From an uncultured Caldilineaceae bacterium (GTDB lineage Bacteria > Chloroflexota > Anaerolineae > Caldilineales > Caldilineaceae): a stretch of 64,000 bases of DNA. Location of the stretch: positions 3,224,001 through 3,288,000 of the forward strand of contig OX638330.1 of NCBI GenBank assembly GCA_951812725.1, read 5' to 3'. The notes beneath the pieces are model-generated. The model saw nothing but the letters and a program-made list of their open reading frames with translations, was not told the DNA's origin and made no database searches. Below, piece after piece: positions 17,897 to 26,985 of this stretch. Positions within the stretch are counted from its first letter, which is position 1, and each line of letters opens with the position of its first letter. The translations under genes and the position numbers were made by a program.

Positions 17897-19225
17897 ATGG
17901 CTGAGACTGAAACGGCAATAGAGGCAACTTATGCCACTGAAAGCCCAAACTCGCGTGAGCAATTTGAGAGGGATTGCGAGTCGATGCCGGGAGGCGCCAA
18001 AGGGGCCTACTATTACGCTCCCTATCCGATCACAATGCAGCGGGGTGAGGGCTGCTATCTCTATGACATTGACGAACGGCGGCGGGTCGATTTTGCCAAC
18101 CACCATACCGGTCAGATCCTGGGTCACAACAACGCCGCCGTACATGCGGCGGTCGAGGCACAGCTGACCAGAGGCATTGCACTGGGCGCACCGACCGGAG
18201 CAGAAGGGGCGCTGGCAGAGGAGATGTGCAGCCGCGTGGCCTCGCTGGAAAAAGTCCGCTTTTGCAACTCTGGGACGGAGGCATCCTTGCACGCGATCCG
18301 GCTGGCACGAGGGTTTAGCGGCCGGCCTAAGATTGCCAAGTTGGAGGGCGGGTACCACGGCAGCCATGACCTGGTAGAGGTAAGCGTTGCGCCGCCGGTG
18401 GACAAGGCAGGCCCTGCCGACGAACCGTATTCGGTGCCGACTGCAGGCGGCATGTCTCCCAATGCCCCCTCAGAGGTGATCGTCTTGCCCTTCAACAATG
18501 AGGAGGCGTTGGAGAAGCTGGTTCGCCGCCACCGCGACGAGTTGGCCTGTGTGATTCTCGATCCCAAGACAGGTATCCTGCCGGTCCGCAAGGAGTACAT
18601 ACAGGCTGTGCGCCAGGTGACCGAGGAAAACGATGTGCTGCTGGTCCTCGACGAAGTGGTGGCATTTCGCGTCGCCCGCGGCGGCGCCCAGGAATACTAC
18701 GGCATCAGCCCGGATCTGACGACGTTCGGCAAGTTGGTGGGAGGCGGGTTCCCGGTGGGCGCGTTTGGCGGCCGCGCCGACATCATGAATCTGTTTGACA
18801 GCAGCGGTGAGCCGACCGGTTTCTTCCAGAGCGGCACTTTCAGCGCGCATGCGGTGGTGATGGCGGCGGGTCTTGCCACTTTACAGCAGTTGACGCCGGG
18901 CGCTTTCGAGCACTTGAATGGATTGGGGGAACGGTTGCGGGCGGGCTTGGAGGACCTCAGCGCACGCGTCAGTACTCCGTTGCAGGCGGTGGTGCTGGGC
19001 TCTCTGTTCAGCGTCTATTTCACGGATGAGCCGCTGGTCAATTACCGAAGCCTGGCCGGCAACGACGGCGCAATGGCCCATCGCGTTTTCCTCTCTTTAC
19101 TTAACCAAGGTTACTTCCTGAGCCAGGGGCTATCGATGAATGCGCTTTCCCTGCCGATGGAAAATGAACATATTGACGGGCTCGTACAAGCATTTGAAAG
19201 AGCGATTGAAGAGAGCAGCCAGTAG
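17897..19225 (+). CDS. Class III aminotransferase, glutamate-1-semialdehyde aminomutase-like
   Basis: A 442-residue PLP enzyme. ATG 17897 is chosen because GGGGAA lies about 7 nt upstream and the protein then begins like HemL relatives (MPGGAKGAYYYAPYPI). The PLP lysine is about K279 (TFGKLVGGGFPVGAFGG); phosphate-binding NSGTEASLHAIRLARG and the aspartate in VLDEV are present. It departs from true HemL: the glutamate in the EP.AGN motif reads DPKTG, the TGFR motif lacks a residue (VAFRV), and GNP near the C terminus is AHA. With no heme genes around, it is probably a catabolic or biosynthetic aminotransferase acting on an amino or keto compound of this pathway. Confidence 0.88.
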   Translation: MAETETAIEATYATESPNSREQFERDCESMPGGAKGAYYYAPYPITMQRGEGCYLYDIDERRRVDFANHHTGQILGHNNAAVHAAVEAQLTRGIALGAPTGAEGALAEEMCSRVASLEKVRFCNSGTEASLHAIRLARGFSGRPKIAKLEGGYHGSHDLVEVSVAPPVDKAGPADEPYSVPTAGGMSPNAPSEVIVLPFNNEEALEKLVRRHRDELACVILDPKTGILPVRKEYIQAVRQVTEENDVLLVLDEVVAFRVARGGAQEYYGISPDLTTFGKLVGGGFPVGAFGGRADIMNLFDSSGEPTGFFQSGTFSAHAVVMAAGLATLQQLTPGAFEHLNGLGERLRAGLEDLSARVSTPLQAVVLGSLFSVYFTDEPLVNYRSLAGNDGAMAHRVFLSLLNQGYFLSQGLSMNALSLPMENEHIDGLVQAFERAIEESSQ

Positions 19226-19320
19226 CAGCAGGCATCCAGGTCTATCCAGAGGGTGGCGGCCTGTCGTGACACAGATTTCTGGCCGCAAGCCACAATCCAA
19301 AGCGGTTGAAAGGACCAACC

Positions 19321-20841
19321 ATGTACGCTATCGACTTTATTTCTGAATTCAGCGTCAATCGGATCCCTGAACCGGATACGACGTTGGAGGCGCTGCTCCG
19401 TCAGACGGAGGAGCATGACACGACGCTGACGTTGACAACATCGCGGCGCGGCCTGGTCAACCAGGTCAACCCGGAGGCCGTGGCTGAAACGCTGGAAATT
19501 ACTGCGAAACATCCCCGTTTGCTGGGTGTGGGCACGTTGGATCCCCGGTATTTCCTTAACTGGCGGGAGGACCTGCAGGCCTGCGTCGATGGCGGTTGTG
19601 TGGCGATTCGTTTTGCGCCCGGGCCGCAGGGTTGGAGTCCCGAAACCCTCGTTTTCGAGCATATGGTGGAGGCAGTGGGTGCGGCGGGGCTGCCGATCAT
19701 TGTTGACTTCAAGGGGTCCTCCGAAGCCCTGAGTTGGATCCGCAAGGTGGCGGAGGTCTGCCACCGGTACGGCGTGCAGGTTGTGATGAACGAGGTCAGC
19801 TACTCGCACATGGGCGAGCTGATTACGGTCATGCAGGTGTACCCCAATGTATACGCTGCGATTCGCTGGCTGTGTCTGGCGGACGGCCTTGAGGTAATGG
19901 TGGACGCGGGTATCGGCGACAGGCTGCTCTATGGGAGCAATTCGCCGAAGTACTCGATTCGCGCGCTGCGCAACCAGATCTTCATGGCGAAGATTTCGGA
20001 TGAACAGAGGCAGGCGATTCTCGGAGGCAACGCCTTGCGTCTGCTGGATATGGACATCGAGGAGCTGCCGGCCGAGCCGCTTATGATCAGGGCCGAGGCG
20101 GATCTGCCGGATGAGCCGATCATCGACATCCATGCCCATGTGTCGGGCTTCCACTGTGCGGAGCCGTTCAACACGCGCACTGAGACGAACGTATCGGAGA
20201 TGACCGAGCGTTGCAATATCCAATACACATTTGTCTCCTCTTACAACGCCATCAACTATGACATGTGTGAAGGAAACGCGGATACGCAGGCCTTTCTTGA
20301 CCGCTATCCGAATCTGCGCGGCTATATCGCGATTGACCCGCGCGACCTGGCCGGATCGGTCGGGCAGATGGAACGTTACTTCCAGGATTCAAGATTCGTG
20401 GGGGTGAAGCTCTACTGCCCATTTGGCGGCAACATGGCGACGAAGCGTATGCAGGACCTGCTGGACGAGATTGCAAAATTTGGGCGACCGGTCAAGATTC
20501 ACATGGATGAGGGTGGTTCACCCTATCCGGGCGTGCGTTCGGCGGCGGAGCGCAATCCGGATCTGGTGATCATCAAGGCGCACGGGGACGATGTCGAGGG
20601 CGCGCGGCAGGTGGTGGACCTGCCGAACGTTTACTTTGAGTTCTGCAGCAGCGGCATCAACGCGGGCACCATCCGCCGCTCGATGGACATTCTGGGACCG
20701 GAACGGATTCTGTTCGGCACCGACCAGCCGCTCTTTGCGCCGTGGTTTGAGTACGGGGCTTATGCCGACGCGATAGAGACGCAGCGAGAGGCCGATCTCA
20801 TATTCCGAGAAAATGCGAGGCGGATTTTCAGACTGGACTGA
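19321..20841 (+). CDS. Tandem amidohydrolase: degenerate N-terminal domain fused to intact C-terminal domain
   Basis: A 506-residue protein made of two amidohydrolase-2 (ACMSD-like) TIM barrels. ATG 19321 with AAAGGA upstream is preferred to TTG 19306. In the N-terminal barrel (about 1-245) the metal-binding HxH after the first strand is replaced (IDFISEF) and the last-strand aspartate is Asn (YGSNSP). In the C-terminal barrel (about 262-506) all ligands are present: H271 and H273 (DIHAHVSG), the KLY lysine, IHMDE, KAHGDD and the final aspartate (FGTDQP). Intact members are metal-dependent hydrolases or decarboxylases. The degenerate half may regulate, stabilise or help bind substrate. The same pairing recurs as two genes at 22196/22953. 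Confidence 0.85.
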   Translation: MYAIDFISEFSVNRIPEPDTTLEALLRQTEEHDTTLTLTTSRRGLVNQVNPEAVAETLEITAKHPRLLGVGTLDPRYFLNWREDLQACVDGGCVAIRFAPGPQGWSPETLVFEHMVEAVGAAGLPIIVDFKGSSEALSWIRKVAEVCHRYGVQVVMNEVSYSHMGELITVMQVYPNVYAAIRWLCLADGLEVMVDAGIGDRLLYGSNSPKYSIRALRNQIFMAKISDEQRQAILGGNALRLLDMDIEELPAEPLMIRAEADLPDEPIIDIHAHVSGFHCAEPFNTRTETNVSEMTERCNIQYTFVSSYNAINYDMCEGNADTQAFLDRYPNLRGYIAIDPRDLAGSVGQMERYFQDSRFVGVKLYCPFGGNMATKRMQDLLDEIAKFGRPVKIHMDEGGSPYPGVRSAAERNPDLVIIKAHGDDVEGARQVVDLPNVYFEFCSSGINAGTIRRSMDILGPERILFGTDQPLFAPWFEYGAYADAIETQREADLIFRENARRIFRLD

Positions 20842-20951
20842 CGTCTAAGTGTGCATGATGCCAGTGCAGTGGACGATCTGGCCGAAACGGCTTGCCTCGC
20901 TCTTAGACCGAATAGGTAACGCGGCCGAATCACTACAAGGAGATTCCTGAC

Positions 20952-22184
20952 ATGGCCATCGCAATCGAACGCAATTCTCCACCAGTTCGCAGCGGATCGT
21001 TTGGCCCACAGTGGGACATGGGCGAAGAGGAGATTAACGAACTGATCGAGGTGATCCGCTCCGGGAAGCTGAACCGATTGAGCGGAACCAAGGTCCTTCA
21101 GTTCGAACAAGATTTTGCTGAGATGAACGGCGTCAAATATGCGCAGGCGGTTACATCGGGCACGGCCGCGGTGCATACGGCTGTCGGCACAATTGACCCT
21201 AACCCGGGCGACGAGATCATTACGACGAGCATCACCGATATGGGAACGATCATCGGGATCCTATATCAGAACGCGGTGCCTGTCTTCGCTGACATCGATC
21301 CCCGGACGGGTAACCTCGACATTGCGGATGTCGAAGCCAAGATTACGGAACGAACCAAGGCGATCATTGTTGTGCATCTCTTTGGCAATCCTGCTCCGAT
21401 GGAGGCCTATGTTGAACTTGCGCGAAAGTACAACCTCTTCTTGATCGAGGACTGCGCGCAGGCTCAGCTGGCCGAGTATGGCGGACGGCCGGTCGGTACC
21501 TGGGGCGACTTCGGCTGCTACAGTTTTGGCGGGAAACACATGACGACCGGCGACGGCGGGATGGTGATCAGCAATCGAGACGACCTGGCCGAGCGGTTGA
21601 AGTGGTTTGCGGACAAGGGTAATCCCCGACATCCTGTATACGAGCATTACTATCTGGCGCCGAACTATCGCATGACCGACCTTCAAGGGGCGGTCGGGGT
21701 CGCGCAGCTCAAGAAGGTGACCGACGCGGTGCGACGCAAGCAGTGGGTCGCCAACCACCTTAACGAGGTCGTCGACGGAGAAGAGGGTCTCTCATTGCAG
21801 CCGGTGCTGCCGGAAGCGACGCATTCGTACTGGGTCTACGGTTTTCATGTGGATGCGGCGACAATGGGCGCGACGGCAGAACAGTTCGCGGCGGCGTTGC
21901 AGGCGGAGGGTGTGCCGGCCAACTCGCCCTACATGGCCTATCCGGTCTACAAGTACCCGGTCATGGCCCAGCAGCGCGCCTATGGAACGGCTGATTTCTC
22001 CTATGCCGGTGAGGAGGCCGCGGCGATGGACTATGGCTCGATGTCGCTGCCGGGCGGGGAGAGTTTCCTGGAAACGGCGGTTGTGGTGCCGATGAGCCCC
22101 TCCTATACGGACCAGGACGCAGCCGATTTCAGTACGGCTATCAAAAAGGTCGGCGACTACTACCGGTCTAAACTGTCCAGTTAG
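20952..22184 (+). CDS. DegT/DnrJ/EryC1/StrS family aminotransferase
   Basis: A 410-residue PLP-dependent aminotransferase of fold type I. The internal aldimine lysine is about K195 (FGGKHMTTGDGG); GTAAVHTAVGTI binds the phosphate, IEDCAQAQLAEY carries the PLP-pyridine aspartate, and NYRMTDLQGAVG is the family dimer motif. AAGGAG precedes the ATG. Most relatives aminate keto-sugars attached to nucleotides. No nucleotide-sugar dehydratase or glycosyltransferase is near, so the substrate may instead be a free keto-sugar, cyclitol or related compound. It lies between two amidohydrolase units. A second DegT gene is at 40006. Confidence 0.93.
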   Translation: MAIAIERNSPPVRSGSFGPQWDMGEEEINELIEVIRSGKLNRLSGTKVLQFEQDFAEMNGVKYAQAVTSGTAAVHTAVGTIDPNPGDEIITTSITDMGTIIGILYQNAVPVFADIDPRTGNLDIADVEAKITERTKAIIVVHLFGNPAPMEAYVELARKYNLFLIEDCAQAQLAEYGGRPVGTWGDFGCYSFGGKHMTTGDGGMVISNRDDLAERLKWFADKGNPRHPVYEHYYLAPNYRMTDLQGAVGVAQLKKVTDAVRRKQWVANHLNEVVDGEEGLSLQPVLPEATHSYWVYGFHVDAATMGATAEQFAAALQAEGVPANSPYMAYPVYKYPVMAQQRAYGTADFSYAGEEAAAMDYGSMSLPGGESFLETAVVVPMSPSYTDQDAADFSTAIKKVGDYYRSKLSS

Positions 22185-22195
22185 GGCCAAAAACC

Positions 22196-22960
22196 ATGTC
22201 ACTTCAATTCGCGTTCAGCCCACGTGTTCCTGTGTTTGACGCCAACGTACGGGTTGGCGATCTGCACTATCAGCCGTCGCCCTGCCGCAATCGGGACCAA
22301 TTGCTGGCTGAAATGGACCGTCACGGGGTCGAAAAGGCGCTCATCTACCACGCCCAGACTGAGGAAGTCAGCCCGATCGACGGCAATGGTTTTCTGGAGG
22401 AGTGGTTAGGGGATAGCCGTCTCTTTCCCCAGTGGTCCATCATGCCTACGCCCGATTCGATGACACAAATAGAGGCATTGCACGAGCAGGGGAGGGTTCG
22501 CAATGTCCGTCTACACAATATGCGATACGTCGGAATGCCGTTCCGGCCGTGGGCGTTTGCGCCGATGCTGTCCTGGCTGAGCGAGAATCGGATTCCGCTC
22601 TGGATTCCTCTGCCGGACGCGGATGCGGACGAGCTGGCGATGACGTTGAGCGCCTTCCCCGAACTGGTCACGGTCCTGGTGGGCGCCCATTACAGTCATG
22701 CTCTGTGGGTGCGGCCACTAATGACTACTCTCCCCAACACGTATCTGGAGTTAAGTCGTATTGAGCCGCTGGGCGAGGTGGAAGCGCTCTGCTCCGAGTA
22801 TGGGGCCGAGCGTTTTGTCTACGGCTCCTGGTATGACCGCCTGGCGATGGGTTCGATGCTCTTTTACCTTCACCATTCCGACATCAGCGAGTCGGACCTG
22901 GAACTGATCTGCGCAGGGAACTTGCTACGCATACTACAGGGAGAGGGCCGCCATGATTGA
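22196..22960 (+). CDS. Amidohydrolase-fold protein lacking metal ligands (probable pseudoenzyme)
   Basis: A 254-residue TIM-barrel protein of the amidohydrolase-2 superfamily. Where the family has DxHxHxG after strand 1 it reads DANVRVG (N17, R19), and the strand-8 GSD is GSW (YGSWYDR). One later histidine is kept (GAHYSH). Two of the three main ligand sites are lost, so metal-dependent catalysis is unlikely. Its stop overlaps the next gene by 8 bp, and that gene encodes an intact member; coupled translation suggests a heteromer. The order degenerate-then-intact matches the fused protein at 19321. Confidence 0.82.
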   Translation: MSLQFAFSPRVPVFDANVRVGDLHYQPSPCRNRDQLLAEMDRHGVEKALIYHAQTEEVSPIDGNGFLEEWLGDSRLFPQWSIMPTPDSMTQIEALHEQGRVRNVRLHNMRYVGMPFRPWAFAPMLSWLSENRIPLWIPLPDADADELAMTLSAFPELVTVLVGAHYSHALWVRPLMTTLPNTYLELSRIEPLGEVEALCSEYGAERFVYGSWYDRLAMGSMLFYLHHSDISESDLELICAGNLLRILQGEGRHD

Positions 22961-23702
22961 AGAACAGAGAGTGATCGACTTTCACGGCCATACAGGCCGT
23001 CTGGACAGATATAACGGGGTCGACGATCCGGCGCTAATTCTGCACGCGATGGACAGGGTGGGAATCGACGTCTCCTGTCTTTTCAATATCTTTCATCCAG
23101 ACGGCACAACCGGCAATGATATTACGGCCCGGTTTGTGGCAGAGCATCCGGACCGCTTTGTCGGGTTCGCGTACGTGTCGCCGATGATGGCGGAAGGCAT
23201 GGTTGCTGAACTGACGCGGGCGATAGATGAGCTTGGTCTGGTTGCGATCAAACTGTATCCGCCCTATACCCAGTGGGACCTGAACGAACCGATCTGGCAT
23301 CCGATTTATGCGTTTGCCAATGATCGCGGTCTGGCGATTATTTTCCACACGGGCACTGACCCACATTCCGATCCCGGCCTGCTGGCCGATTGTGCGGCTC
23401 AGTTTCCAAACGCCAACTTCGTTGCAGGGCACGCGGGAAATGTCGATGCGCCGCGGGCGGCCGCGATAAAGGCGGCGCAGGACTATCCCAATGTTTATCT
23501 GGAGACCTGCTCGACTTTTCGCACGCCTGGAGTCATTGAGCAGTTGGTGAACGAGGCCGGGGCGGACCGGGTGCTGTTTGGCTCGGACATTGCGCTGATG
23601 GATTCGCGGCCGCAGTTGGGCAAAATCATCACTGCCGACATTTCGGATGAGGCGAAGCGGATGGTGTGCGGCGGCAATGCGGCGCGGCTGTTGGGAATCT
23701 GA
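22953..23702 (+). CDS. Amidohydrolase-2 family protein, intact active site
   Basis: A 249-residue single-barrel amidohydrolase. Ligands are complete: H11 and H13 (VIDFHGHTG), lysine in AIKLYPPY, histidine in IIFHTGTD, histidine in VAGHAGN and D212 (FGSDIAL). Family members hydrolyse C-N or C-O bonds or decarboxylate aromatic and keto acids using a divalent metal. Translation is coupled to the degenerate paralog upstream (8-bp overlap). No signal peptide. The substrate is unknown, but neighbouring aminotransferases suggest an amino- or keto-compound of the same route. Confidence 0.92.
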   Translation: MIEEQRVIDFHGHTGRLDRYNGVDDPALILHAMDRVGIDVSCLFNIFHPDGTTGNDITARFVAEHPDRFVGFAYVSPMMAEGMVAELTRAIDELGLVAIKLYPPYTQWDLNEPIWHPIYAFANDRGLAIIFHTGTDPHSDPGLLADCAAQFPNANFVAGHAGNVDAPRAAAIKAAQDYPNVYLETCSTFRTPGVIEQLVNEAGADRVLFGSDIALMDSRPQLGKIITADISDEAKRMVCGGNAARLLGI

Positions 23703-23783
23703 AGCTGGTCGGGGTGGAGCGCTTGACCTAATTGAAGTGCCAAGAGAAACAAGAACTGGGGAAGGCGAGTTGTTTGTGATTGC

Positions 23784-24815
23784 ATGATTCAGCCCGTGGG
23801 AGGTCAGTTCGTGGACTACACTGATTCCGATCGCGAGTTTTGGGAGGAGGAGCTGGCGGACTTCGTCCCGCAGAGAGTGTTTGACGCCCACTGCCATTTG
23901 TTCGATGCAGCGCACATGCGTCCTGACGCGCCGACGACTACACGGTCGTTTGCCGACCTGGAAACACTGAGGGCCTGGGGCCGGCTCATGTTTCCCGGCC
24001 GGCGCATGAATTTCCTCCTTCTGGGGATGCCCAAGGTCGGCATTGACGTGGAAAAACATACCGAAATGCTTGCCGAGCAGGTCGCCCTGGATCCCTCTTC
24101 GCGGGCCAATCGGCTGGTCACACCCTCCTGTGACATTTCTCGTATTGAGGAAGATATCAAGCTCGAAGGCTTTATCGGACTAAAGCCGTATCGTGTCTTC
24201 TCCTCGACCGGAGATACCGATTACTGCAGGATTCACGAGTTCTTGACACACGAACAGATGGAGCTCGCCAACGAACGCGGCCTCTGGGTCACGATGCATC
24301 TTTCGCGGCCTGGGGGTTGTGCCGATGAGGAGAATCTGGCCGACCTGGAAGAATACACGATGCGCCGGTATCCTCGAATCAGATGGATCCTTGCCCATTG
24401 CGCGCGCAGTTTCACCTACTGGCCCATTCGAGAGGCGATTGACCGCTTGCGCGACATGCCAAATATATGGTATGATCTGTCAGCGGTGACAACCATGCCG
24501 CCCTTCTTGACATTGTTCCAAAAGGAAGATCTGAAACGGATCTTCTACGGTTCTGACGGTGTCGACTCAGCCTTCTTTCACGGCAAATACGTTCCCTTCG
24601 GGCGATACTGGTACCAGGTAGAACCGGACGAAGCACACTTCAGCTTTGCCCACACGGACGCGCGTCCGGTCTTATGTATTTACGAACAGATAATGGCCAT
24701 GAAACAGGCCGCTGAGATCGCGGCACTTTCGCTTGATGACATCGAAGGTATATTCTGGCGCAATGCTCTCGAGGCCTTTGAGATCGAAGCCTCTGACGGA
24801 ATCGCGGTGGGCTGA
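23784..24815 (+). CDS. Amidohydrolase-2 family protein, larger paralog
   Basis: 343 residues with a complete ligand set: H36 and H38 (FDAHCHLFD), lysine in GLKPYRVF, histidine in VTMHLSRPGG, histidine in ILAHCARSF and aspartate in FYGSDGVD. It is longer than 22953, with an insertion around residues 50-100 and a helical C terminus. It is the last gene of the plus-strand cluster, before a dispersed repeat. Like the other intact members it is expected to be a metal-dependent hydrolase or decarboxylase; the substrate is unknown. Confidence 0.9.
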   Translation: MIQPVGGQFVDYTDSDREFWEEELADFVPQRVFDAHCHLFDAAHMRPDAPTTTRSFADLETLRAWGRLMFPGRRMNFLLLGMPKVGIDVEKHTEMLAEQVALDPSSRANRLVTPSCDISRIEEDIKLEGFIGLKPYRVFSSTGDTDYCRIHEFLTHEQMELANERGLWVTMHLSRPGGCADEENLADLEEYTMRRYPRIRWILAHCARSFTYWPIREAIDRLRDMPNIWYDLSAVTTMPPFLTLFQKEDLKRIFYGSDGVDSAFFHGKYVPFGRYWYQVEPDEAHFSFAHTDARPVLCIYEQIMAMKQAAEIAALSLDDIEGIFWRNALEAFEIEASDGIAVG

Positions 24816-24859
24816 ATCCGGTCCAGTCTGCGTCGGATGGTGTGTTATTTGCTTATCGC

Positions 24860-25175
24860 AGGTAACTACTAAGCCATATACAGTGCCTGTCTTGACCAGC
24901 CCAAAATCTCGGCCGCCATTCAGGCTATCTGTTTGCGCATTCGGTTGGCGGCAGCCACGTTGCTGGAGCGGCACCGCTGGAAAGCGCACACACGGTCGGT
25001 GAGCGATGGTTTTGGAGGGGGGCGTTGCGGGGGCGCAGCCCCTGCACAAGGGAGGCCGCTTGCGGCCGACCGCCCAAATGCAAAGAGAGAGGAGTGAGGA
25101 GAGAGTAGACAGCTCAGCCCGCCTCATTCAGGATCGCAAATTAATTCTGGCTGAGTAGTTTCTATCGCAGAGTGG
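24860..25175 (+). repeat. Dispersed A-B-C repeat, copy 1
   Basis: A non-coding repeat made of three modules. A (about 24860-24990) begins GGTAACTACTAAGCC and continues GTTGGCGGCAGCCACG. B (about 24993-25077) contains GCGGGGGCGCAGCCCCTGC and a second hairpin. C (about 25120-25172) contains CGCCTCATTCAGGAT and GGCTGAGTAGTTTC. Other copies are at 42477-42795, 53930-54335 and 61928-62420. In this copy the second B hairpin is GGCCGC-TT-GCGGCC where the other copies have GGGCC-GAA-GGCCC, so pairing is kept although the sequence differs. The rest of 24816-25257 shows no gene. Confidence 0.85.
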
Positions 25176-25257
25176 AAGTGAATCCGGCCCAAGGTTACAG
25201 GAGGAATGAGAAGAGAATAGCTACTGTGTAGACTGACAACCTCAATAGGATAAGCCC

Positions 25258-26775
25258 ATGAGTCACATGAATCAGCGTCCAGAGCTGGGTCCAACGCCTG
25301 GCCCGAGTATAGCGGAGATGGAGGAGGGACTGAGACGATGGGCGGCTGCTCGACCCGGAACAATGGAGGTTGAGACTGTAGGCCGCACACCGAAGGGGCT
25401 GCCAGTGCTGCTGTGTCGCATCAGCGACGCTTCCGTTTCCGACGAAGACAAGCAGGTGGCACTACTCACTTCGACGCATAGCGGGGTGGAAAGGGTTACA
25501 ACGGCTGGCCTGCTCCAATTGATCAAGTGGCTCATCGGCGGTGACGCTCTGGCTGAAGAAATCCGGCGGCGCCAGATCGTCCTCATTATGCCGGCCTGCG
25601 AGCCGGAGAGCTATGATCGTGAGCTGATCGACGTTGCCGAGTTTTTCGCGGGCCGCAGTCGCTGGGTCTATGAAGGCTGGTCGTGGGACGGCCCCTTGGA
25701 TCCTGAGAATCAGCCAGAGGCGATGGCAGTCAAGGATGTGGTGGACCGGTACCAGCCAGAGGTCCATCAGGACGTGCATGGCATCTGGTTTGAGCAGTCC
25801 ACAATGACCGAAAGCACCGGGATATCATGGGCTTCGAACCTGTACCGCGGGTATTGGCGAGCTATCCCCGACTTGATGAACCAGGCGGCGGAGGATGCCG
25901 GCTATCTGGCAACCCGAGGCGAGGAAAGCGCCGGGCAGATGCTGTCCACAGTTCCGGTCGAGGGCCGTGAACGCTGGTTCTACGGAAGCACTTCCACTCC
26001 GAAGGTCGTCTGCGGGCTTTATTCCTACATCCAATACCATAGCATCATCCAGACGATGGAGGTCGGTTGGGAGGAAAGCGCCGTGCTTCGTTTGCGCCGG
26101 CTACTCCAGGTCGGCAACGAGGTGTGGCGAGGCGAGCCTTACCCCGGCTATCCGGCCAACCAGGTCAGCTGCCGGTCGTCGGTTGCGCTTGCGGCTTGGG
26201 GCAAGACAGCCGCGCAACGGCGTGCGAGCCGGGTTGAGTTATGGCGAAAGTTGGCGCAGTTCTCGCACACTTGCGGCTGGCCCGAGGCACGCGACGGCGT
26301 AGTCGCCTTTGTCTCCACGACGCCTGAGAGCCGGAACCTCTATGCGCCGGGAGGGGAATCGTCTGCGCCGAATCTGAACGAACCGAATCTTGAGCCGATG
26401 TTTGCAAAGCTCAAGCAGAACCCTCGATTTAACGGCGATGCTCTGGATGAATATCTCGGACTTTCCGTATCACGTCAGGTGACTTGGCCGCAGGCCGAAT
26501 ATAAAGGGCCGGCGGAACCAATCCAAAACGGCCTCGCCATCCGTTTGCGTCTACCCCACCCTGACGTAACTTTCAAGCATCTCAGACTAGATGGGCACAT
26601 TATGGAGCCGTCGGATGTCGACGGCTACTTTGTGTATCACAATCCTGGCACCATCGTACAGGTCAACATTCCGCCTGGAAAGGTGGAGGACTTTCATGTG
26701 GTGACAGCTGCATTCGATTCCGCTGCGGAGCGGACATCGGGATTCCACTCTCGAGACTGGGAGTTGGATGATTGA
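25258..26775 (+). CDS. M14-family zinc carboxypeptidase-like protein (divergent)
   Basis: 505 residues related to M14 metallocarboxypeptidases. The third zinc histidine is H174 (QDVHGIW) and the catalytic glutamate E268 (QTMEVGW), both in typical contexts. The first zinc motif is odd: instead of HxxE it reads H74-SGV-E78, one residue longer, and the usual NPD is EPE (ACEPESYD). The paralog at 30880 keeps the normal forms. No signal peptide, so it acts inside the cell, presumably on imported peptides or amides; M14 relatives also act as deacylases or amidases. It precedes an SBP-permease operon that ends in the second M14-like gene. Confidence 0.8.
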   Translation: MSHMNQRPELGPTPGPSIAEMEEGLRRWAAARPGTMEVETVGRTPKGLPVLLCRISDASVSDEDKQVALLTSTHSGVERVTTAGLLQLIKWLIGGDALAEEIRRRQIVLIMPACEPESYDRELIDVAEFFAGRSRWVYEGWSWDGPLDPENQPEAMAVKDVVDRYQPEVHQDVHGIWFEQSTMTESTGISWASNLYRGYWRAIPDLMNQAAEDAGYLATRGEESAGQMLSTVPVEGRERWFYGSTSTPKVVCGLYSYIQYHSIIQTMEVGWEESAVLRLRRLLQVGNEVWRGEPYPGYPANQVSCRSSVALAAWGKTAAQRRASRVELWRKLAQFSHTCGWPEARDGVVAFVSTTPESRNLYAPGGESSAPNLNEPNLEPMFAKLKQNPRFNGDALDEYLGLSVSRQVTWPQAEYKGPAEPIQNGLAIRLRLPHPDVTFKHLRLDGHIMEPSDVDGYFVYHNPGTIVQVNIPPGKVEDFHVVTAAFDSAAERTSGFHSRDWELDD

Positions 26776-26985
26776 GGCGCTCAGAATTGGCTTCGGCATG
26801 GGGCGACCGCTCTCTTTTGAGACAGGGAACAAGGAGGTGAAGTGCCGGTCAGAAATGTACGTGTAGATTGGTGTTTGGGTCTGAACAGCCTTCGGTCTTT
26901 GCGATTCAATTTATTGTCAGCAAGCGTGTGATGAGTTCGGGAGATCCTTCGATAGGCAATCATAGTCATGGGGGAGGAATCTGAG

